Source: Athripsodes cinereus
Taxonomy: Eukaryota; Arthropoda; Insecta; Trichoptera; Leptoceridae
Reading direction: 5' to 3'
Assembly: GCA_947579605.1 (NCBI GenBank)
Contig: OX388314.1
Coordinates: 620,001-684,000 of the forward strand
DNA length: 64,000 nucleotides
Shown here: piece by piece, positions 58,100-64,000 of the stretch
How positions within the stretch are numbered: position 1 is the first letter of the stretch
Layout: each line of letters opens with the position of its first letter
Translations under genes and position numbers: made by a program
Notes under the pieces: generated by a model
The model's database searches: none
What the model was told of the DNA's origin: nothing
What the model saw: only the letters and a program-made list of their open reading frames with translations

Positions 58100-58795
58100 T
58101 GAAAGTAGCATAAATGCAGTACCTAGAAATGAGATCGTTGAGAAGGATGTGTGGTAAAAGTCTGAGTTATTGTGTGCGTAACAGTGATATACGAAAGGAA
58201 TGTGGAATGAAAGTTGGTTTTTTTAAAAAGGGTGAATGTAAATAAGTTACGATTGTTTGGGCATGTGGAAAGAATGAATGAGAACAGAATGACCAAGAAA
58301 ATATATGTAGGTGAGGAGAATGGTGCTCGGAAACGTGGACGTTCGAGGATCAAATGGCAAGATCATTTACATAAATGAAATTCTACAGGATGGCCACGTG
58401 TTGAGTACATTGAACAGTAGAGAATGCATGAGAAATTGTATGACAGTGACAGAAACGAAATATGTATCGTCGTTGCATATTCAAAAAGGGGTATGAGAAT
58501 TTATAAATGTTTTGACATTTCTAGAATAAATTGCTTATAATGACATTATAACCATTTAATAAAGTGATTCTTAGTTTCAAATATTAAAATTCAATACTTA
58601 AAGAATAATATCCAATGCCAATAAAAGGTCCTAACAACAATTTTAATGCCCTAACAGTTTTCAAAGAGTATGCCAAAATGATAATGTTCGCATATACCTC
58701 TTTTTGAATATGCAACGACGGTATGCAAGGATAGAAGGAAGTGGGACTCGATCCTTTCTGCCTACTCTGCGAGGAGAGCGCCATGATGGTTTGTT
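58100..58795 (+). pseudogene. RT C-terminal fragment interrupted by a MITE
   Basis: Across frames: LRRMCGKSLSYCVRNSDIRK, ECGMKVGF, VNKLRLFGHVERMNENRMTK, the KIYVG region, RSRIKWQDHL, and LQDGHVLSTLNSRECMRN. After the insertion at 58468-58720 it continues KDRRKWDSILSAYS. The match to 40475-40792 is strong at DNA level, but with several frameshifts. The insertion lies exactly where the intact relative has GATGTGTACAAGGATAGAAG. Confidence 0.7.
58464..58724. mobile_element. 253-bp MITE with 4-bp target duplication GTAT
   Basis: Ends 58468 (CGTCGTTGCATATTCAAAAA, then G and GGTAT one base later) and 58720 (the exact complement for 21 bp, then 1 mismatch, then 5 more). GTAT flanks both sides (58464-58467 and 58721-58724). 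The element interrupts an RT fragment whose uninterrupted homolog is at 40730, which confirms the borders. No coding capacity. A 4-bp duplication is also made by the transposon at 48019, but the inverted repeats differ. Confidence 0.85.
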
Positions 58796-59065
58796 TGTAT
58801 GTATGTCTACTTGTAAGTTTATAAAGTTTGATAATTTCCTCTATATATTGAGTAATGTTTCAGAAACAGCTACGGAATGTTTTATTAAGTGTCGTGTATT
58901 GTGTATCATGGAAACGCAAATCATGTTTTTGTCGACGGGAAGTGATTAATTAATATTCAAAGAGCCCGACGAGATATATAATATCTACTAATACTACTGC
59001 TGAATGTTTTACCAGAGGCGTACCTTTTCATATATGTAAAATACAAACGCATGCCTCAATAATTT
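58796..59065. other. Unannotated sequence
   Basis: No recognisable feature. Confidence 0.35.
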
Positions 59066-59069
59066 CACG

Positions 59070-59145
59070 ACAAAAGTTTTAGTTTACTGTGAAATTTGTA
59101 TAAGGTTGAATTAGGTTTTATAACAAAAACCCAGATATATAATCA
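59070..59145 (+). repeat. SINE tail (same family as 13955 and 28445)
   Basis: CACGACAAAAGTTTTAGTTT, ACTGTGAAATTTGTATAAGG and ATAACAAAAACCCAGATATA. Confidence 0.6.
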
Positions 59146-59229
59146 TCTACATATGGTCTCCATGATATTCTAACTTAGAGCGATCAATTAATATGATTCG
59201 CTTTTAATCTCTGAACTCTCACAAAATAT

Positions 59230-59450
59230 AAAAATAATTAATATTTCAAGAGTTTTGGTGTTTACACTGTGGAAATCCATTTTTAATTTTATTTAATAAA
59301 ATATAAAAATGTATTTTTGAGCACTGAACCAGTTTCCCTGATTATGCCTGCAAGGATAGGCGAAAACGTTCGGTATCTAACCTAACAAAGTGGAAATTAA
59401 ACAGTGCTCTGCTCAATAATATATTTTTATATTTTATTTAAAAAAAAATT
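59230..59450 (+). repeat. Possible retroelement terminal fragment with inverted flanks
   Basis: TTTAATAAAATATAAAAATG and its complement (about 59290 and 59430) flank GCCTGCAAGGATAGGCGAAA. The latter is a strongly decayed version of the hammerhead-like region (GAAA core kept, first core lost). Confidence 0.35.
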
Positions 59451-59480
59451 ATTATTCCCTTTTCAAGATCGACCAATGTC

Positions 59481-59592
59481 AATGCAATTTGAAATAAGTG
59501 TTCCTTTCTACTATTGTTTGTTAATTCACAGAGAGACGTCTTTCGACTTATAAGGTCATTATCAATGATTGACACTTGTTTCAAATTGCATT
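59481..59592. repeat. MITE-like element, short form
   Basis: Ends AATGCAATTTGAAATAAGTG and CACTTGTTTCAAATTGCATT are inverted copies. The body (ACTATTGTTTGTTAATTC, GAGAGACGTCTTTCGACTTA) recurs as a full fold-back at 60147-60332. Both copies share the right flank ATTATGGAATTCTACTACGT, so the repeating unit extends beyond the inverted ends. Confidence 0.75.
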
Positions 59593-59713
59593 ATTATGGA
59601 ATTCTACTACGTGTGCACCGACAAAATTAATAAATCGATCAATGTTGTATCATGATGTTTTTAATATCATTAATTTTAGAAGGATTAACTATGTTAAAGT
59701 TGCGAGACATTTT

Positions 59714-59914
59714 GAATGTTTTTTAGTATTCTACAATGCACATCCGTTACTTGATTATTTAAATCGCAATCGATTTCGGTAAATCTATAACATTGACGAG
59801 TGATACAATACAATTAGTATTGTATTGCTCGTCAATGTTATAGGTTTACCGAAATCGATCGCGATGTAAATAATCAAGTACCGGATGTGCATTGTAGAAT
59901 ACTAAAAAAACATA
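59714..59914. repeat. 200-bp imperfect palindrome
   Basis: Left arm AGTATTCTACAATGCACATC ... GACGAGTGATACAATAC and right arm TATTGTATTGCTCGTC ... GATGTGCATTGTAGAATACT pair with a few mismatches around AATTAG. The arms are about 95 bp. It lies between the two related fold-back copies at 59481 and 60147. Confidence 0.85.
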
Positions 59915-60146
59915 CAAAAAATGTTTTTATTTTAAAATTATTATTTAATTATTTTTGTGCATTTGATAAATATTTTAAATATCAAAAATTACTCAAATTA
60001 CTCAGTTTTTGAGTGTTTTACCTTACAAAGAAAAAAAAATATCTATGCTATTTATTTTTATGGCGTTAACGTTGTGTTATAATATTATAATGAGTTTATT
60101 ACTGCCTCGATAACTGGATATTACAAGATATCAAGATAAAAAGACT

Positions 60147-60332
60147 AATGCAATTTGAAATAAGTGTTCCTTTCTACTATTGTTTGTTAATTCGCAGAGA
60201 GACGTCTTTCGACTTATAAGGTCATTATCAATCATTATCAAGATTGATAATGACCTTATATGTAAGTCGAAAGACGTCTCTCTGCGAATTAATAAACAAT
60301 AGTAGAAAGGAACACTTGTTTCAAATTGCATT
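60147..60332. repeat. Fold-back MITE, long form
   Basis: Arms 60147-60233 and 60243-60332 are near-perfect complements, for example GAGAGACGTCTTTCGACTTA with TAAGTCGAAAGACGTCTCTC. The short form at 59481-59592 appears to have lost one arm. The shared right flank continues to about 60375. Confidence 0.85.
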
Positions 60333-60375
60333 ATTATGGAATTCTACTACGTGTGCACCGACACAATTAATATGT

Positions 60376-60684
60376 AAAAAGTCTAGTTCCGCCACTGCCT
60401 TGTACATATTGTTACCGAAGGGGGACGGTATGTATAATATTTTATTAATTACTTGTACTTGTGAAAGTAATTAAGTAATTATTTAACAAAATATTATTAT
60501 TAATCGCGAAATTAACGCGGAACGAAAAGCATACAACATTTTATTCGATGACGTACTAAGACCACCAATCACAAATCATTGCTGATTAGACGAACTTTAT
60601 TGACTGACTATTTTTTACTATAAATAAAAATGGTAGACTCTAAACAATGCATATTAGTTTTTTAGTGTCATGTTTTAGGCCCAC
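60376..60684. other. Unannotated sequence
   Basis: No recognisable feature. Confidence 0.35.
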
Positions 60685-61480
60685 GACCGAGTGTTGCAGA
60701 AGGAACCTGGAGGCTTAAAAGCAATCAAGAAATTCGCATAACAAACCAACCATTCATCACAAGTGAGATCAGATCCCGAAGATTGGCATGGATTGGTCAC
60801 GTCGTTAGTTTCGGAGAAGAAAAGGCAACTAAAAGTACTCTGCAGGGTATGCCCTCTTAATCTTTGTTTTATTTCATGTTTTTTTATATTTTAACCATCA
60901 GTATTTGTTGTTGTATTTATATTTTTATTCCTTTATATTTTAAATATCATAAGTTCTTACATGTACATATCTTTACATATTTATATTTTTTGTGGATATT
61001 TTAAATTATCTTGCTTGTCATGTATTTTTATTAATCTTATTACTAATTTTGAATTTTAACATGTTCATAATGTTTTTTTTTTTTTAATTTTGTTTTATTC
61101 TTTTGTATTTGTCTCATGCTTAGGATTGTTTAAATTTACATGTCTGGCACTGTTGTTGCATTCATTGTTTGTATTACATATTGGTAATGATAGGAGACTT
61201 TACTGGTCCACTTATGGCTTTATATGATTCTGTTTATTGTTACCTGTTTATGACTGTTTTTATCCCTGTAAAATGTAATAGGTAAATAAATATCCGAGGG
61301 CAGAAAACCGTTATGCAGATCAAAATAAAGATTGTTGGATAACATAAACCGAAATCTAGAGGAACTAAATGTTAAAGATGACAGGCAATCCGTTGCTCAA
61401 GATAAAAAGGCTTGGAGATCTATTGTTTTGGAGGCAAAGGCCCTACAAGGGCTATTCGGCCATCGGAAGTAAGTAGGTAA
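60685..61480 (+). pseudogene. RT C-terminal remnant split by about 470 bp
   Basis: 60690-60845 reads RLKSNQEIRITNQPFITSEI, RSRRLAWIGHVVSFGEEKAT. 61315-61478 reads RLLDNINRNLEELNVKDDRQ, SVAQDKKAWRSIVLEAKALQ, GLFGHRK and a stop. These are the middle and end of an insect non-LTR RT C-terminus (RRLxWxGHVxR ... DRxxWRxxVxxAKxLQG). The intervening AT-rich 60850-61310 is non-coding and has no clear element ends, so it is an insertion or a decayed linker. Confidence 0.55.
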
Positions 61481-61554
61481 GTTAAAGTAAGTGTCATGTT
61501 AAAGGCGGGTGTTCGTAAAACCTCACGTCAAAGGCAATAAACATCTAAAGCGAT

Positions 61555-61625
61555 GAGGCATGCCACCCAATCTGAATTTCTTTTTTTATTGGCATGAAGA
61601 GGGCGATCTGCATGTTTGTAAAATA
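61555..61625 (-). repeat. Repeat family A fragment
   Basis: AAAGCGATGAGGCATGCCAC and TTATTGGCATGAAGAGGGCG are the reverse complement of family A's second half. Confidence 0.55.
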
Positions 61626-62095
61626 ATTTAGTTTACTGTCTATCCCATAAATTTCATACAAACAAATACATTATTATTTCAAATTGACGCATTTAATACA
61701 AAGATATTTTGAGAGGCGTTAAAATATTTCAGAAAGTTTTAACAGCTTACAGATTGTAGAAATATGTTATGACAACTGAAGGAAAAAGCTTCTAAAGGAA
61801 GAAGCTCTGTAGTATTGTCATTATTATTACTATGGATGTATATACAAGCACCTTTCTTCTGAAGAAACAACTTTTAATTGTCGAGTTGAAAGGGAAAATC
61901 ATCCAACTCCATTAAACTTTCAGAAACAACTTGTTGTTTTCGTTAAAATATTAGAACAGAGACAGAAAATTGATGTTGATGAATAGGTAGGCTAAAACAT
62001 TATGAGAGCTTTAGAGCTTTTAGTAAATAATCCTCATAAACATAATATATAAGCTACTTATATTTCTATTTCTGTTGTTATTCAATATTTTAGTA
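61626..62095. other. Unannotated AT-rich sequence
   Basis: No recognisable feature. Confidence 0.35.
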
Positions 62096-62097
62096 CC

Positions 62098-62185
62098 AAC
62101 AACTTGGATGACCTTCTTTCACAATACGCAACTCTAGTAAACTAAAGAGACAGATTTCTGCCCTGTGCTCTCATGAGGATCGGAA
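62098..62185 (+). pseudogene. Decayed RT C-terminal tail
   Basis: CTTTCACAATACGCAAC and GAGACAGATTTCTGCCCTGT with GCTC resemble the ends of the copies at 37260 (CTTTCACAATACACCG) and 11226 (TGGTTTCTGCCCTGTGCACC). Confidence 0.45.
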
Positions 62186-62383
62186 AGAGGCAATTGGATC
62201 ATATATTATTCCTTTAGATCCATAAAATTGACATGGATTTAATCCGTGGAAGACTGATCATTAAAATAAATTCTATATGAAAAAGATCTTTGAGAATAGC
62301 TAAGCGACTTTTGGATAATACCAATTGAGATAAATGAAACAAAAAATACAAAGACTTAAGCTTTGCTAAGTGACCAGGGCCCC

Positions 62384-62560
62384 TAGTCAAAACACATTTA
62401 AGCGTTACGTTTTCGTTCAAACAAGACGAGGTTGCGAGAACGCATCAATTTTCGTAGTTAAAATACACAAGTAGCTACGAAAATTGACGCGCTCTCGCAA
62501 CGTCGTCAACGTTTGAACGAAAACGAAACGAAAACGTAACGCTAAAATGTGTTTTGACTA
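62384..62560. mobile_element. Fold-back MITE with TA duplication
   Basis: TA then GTCAAAACACATTTAAGCGT at the left. ACGCTAAAATGTGTTTTGAC then TA at the right. The inverted arms continue inward with minor differences (GCGAGAACGCATCAATTTTC with GAAAATTGACGCGCTCTCGC), giving about 75-80 bp per arm. TA duplication and long arms fit a Tc1/mariner-type or fold-back MITE. Confidence 0.75.
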
Positions 62561-62579
62561 GTCCTACTGGTTTTGTCTT

Positions 62580-62660
62580 AGTGATGATGATTTTGGATGA
62601 TTTTATTTTATTTATGACGCCGTTTTACAGTCTCTAGACCGTCTCAAGGGCGCCAGTGAA
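62580..62660 (-). repeat. Repeat family E
   Basis: The minus strand reads GGCGCCCTTGAGACGGTCTA, GAGACTGTAAAACGGCGTCA, then AT-rich ending in ATCATCATCAC. It is a close copy of 11055-11142. Confidence 0.7.
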
Positions 62661-63029
62661 GAGTTCTGTTTTTAATTTGCCTCTAAAGCTAGTGACCGTC
62701 AGATAATACAGTCATTATCAAATTATTTCTACTACATATCGTGTTGTTACTTTTATACGTATGTCTTAATCTAAACAATAACATAGGATTGTTAAATAGT
62801 TTATATACTTTATGTATTTGATTAATTAAATACAATGAACAGTTATTTTTGGAATGGCTGGGCTGGTGTTTAACAGCTGGTCCAAGTGTCACATACGAAA
62901 GTTTACTTACTTTCTCACTTTCGATGGCCGAACAGTTTTGCAGGACCTTTGCCTCTTTGGCATTCGAAAGTGATAGTTGTTAATTAGTTAATTTAGTATT
63001 AAAATATAAGAATCTTTGGGTATTTTTAC

Positions 63030-63175
63030 AATGCAACGGATCCTGCGGGGGAAATGGCCTGGATGGCCATTGACAAAGATAACATACGAAAGAGAATAAA
63101 ATACAACCCTAGAACGAGAAGAGTCGACCTCAGCAGCCATCAAGGGCAATAAGTTGGAACAGAGGTATTAAGAAC
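63030..63175 (+). pseudogene. Decayed RT C-terminal remnant (third type)
   Basis: Frames give GKWPGW, then DKDNIRKRIKYNPRTRRVDL, SSHQGQ. This resembles the WxWAGHVxR ... DxRWxxKxxxWxPRTxRRxxGRP segment of retrotransposon RT C-termini. Many positions are lost. Confidence 0.35.
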
Positions 63176-63815
63176 AAAAAGAAGAAGATTCGTTGAATAT
63201 TTTGACTCTTTATAGATACAACTTTAGAGTTTATCGGTAGCCTGGAAACCCAGATATATATTTTTTTTTACAAAATTTTAGGTATCTAATTACAGTTTCA
63301 TATCCAAAGGATAAAGTTTTTAAAACATGAGATTCACGTTTCTATCGCTTCGTTTCTTATTCAACAATATATTACGTTTTTGTATACCATGTTCAACCAT
63401 CTAATAATTGCAATTTGTAAGCGAGTAAAGAGACATATTTCTATAATGTAAGAAGAGTCGAGTTGGAACACTGCCAAATTGTTCCGTTTTACATGCATAT
63501 CGTATTATCGCCTTTCCGCAGGTTTTTGCAGGTCGCAGTTTACCGCAAAATGTGGTATCGTAAAATTTGAACCTTATAATGTTTCAACAGCACCGAGAAA
63601 CATTTCCTCAAACCACAATATAATAAAATGAAATTAACAATTCTTGCCCATGAGGCATTGAATTTCATTAGAAGCACGTTTCTTTGCATTTAATATCAGA
63701 TAATTTGTGTAAATATTGTGAAAAAATACTGTAGAGGATATTTATGAAATGAAAAACGCTGTTCTTCTCATTTACATACCTATTACAGTTTTGATAGTAT
63801 TTTTTTTCATTCTTA
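63176..63815. other. Unannotated AT-rich sequence
   Basis: No gene or recognised repeat was found. Confidence 0.4.
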
Positions 63816-63819
63816 ACTT

Positions 63820-63930
63820 ACATTGACTACAAACAATTTCATAGAGAAATACCTACACTAAAATTAAATACAATCAATATACAGAGGGCGAGTTTATCGC
63901 AAATGTGTGATTTTATCAAACTAACCCAAA
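63820..63930 (-). repeat. Repeat family B (3' tail of a retroelement)
   Basis: ACATTGACTACAAACAATTT, AATTAAATACAATCAATATA and CAGAGGGCGAGTTTATCGCA match the reverse complement of 8440-8530. Confidence 0.65.
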
Positions 63931-64000
63931 TGTACAAACTCAAAAATCTAAGATAAATTGAAAAAAAACAAAGTACCTATGTAGCTAACTTCCAAATGAC

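Overview
This is AT-rich, gene-poor eukaryotic DNA, most likely from an insect. The evidence for that is spliceosomal introns, an I-like non-LTR retrotransposon, piggyBac, pogo/Tigger and Helentron-type elements, tRNA-derived SINE heads, fold-back MITEs and satellite arrays. I found no host housekeeping gene, rRNA gene or functional tRNA gene. The order of insect cannot be fixed from the sequence.

Layout. 1-17248 is a mosaic of repeat fragments: decayed reverse-transcriptase (RT) C-termini, tRNA-SINE heads, a large palindrome at 4278-4465, a decayed piggyBac at 12230-13368 and a Helentron at 16140-16475. 17249-21022 is a satellite of about 84 copies of a 45-bp unit with higher-order structure. 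21023-30218 is mostly unrecognised AT-rich DNA with a pogo/Tigger remnant near 26.8 kb. 30219-35704 is a full-length I-like retrotransposon on the minus strand: ORF1 with three zinc knuckles, ORF2 with endonuclease, RT and RNase H, a perfect 14-bp target duplication, and one frameshift in ORF2. 36-41 kb holds more RT tails plus 32-bp and 96-bp tandem arrays. 42771-45042 is a second, internally deleted piggyBac.

48019-53066 is the most notable object. It is an apparently intact DNA transposon of about 5.05 kb with 29-bp perfect terminal inverted repeats and a 4-bp ATTT target duplication. It carries one six-exon gene (841 aa by my reconstruction) in which every intron is phase 1 and a two-exon cassette is duplicated. 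The product resembles the multicopy insect family recognised by a W-S-D-N-C-S-G-Q-N motif (DUF7869-like), with a possible D, D, E/D RNase H-like triad. 53-64 kb is again a mosaic: a second Helentron, RT tails (one split by a MITE with a 4-bp duplication) and several fold-back elements.

A second theme is a dispersed motif with the hammerhead ribozyme core (CUGANGA, stem II, GAAA, very short stem III, UH, stem I). Three copies fold well on paper, at 5295-5332, 40109-40148 and 47188-47231. Others have decayed. Such minimal hammerheads are known from Penelope-like retroelements, but assigning these copies to them is inference.
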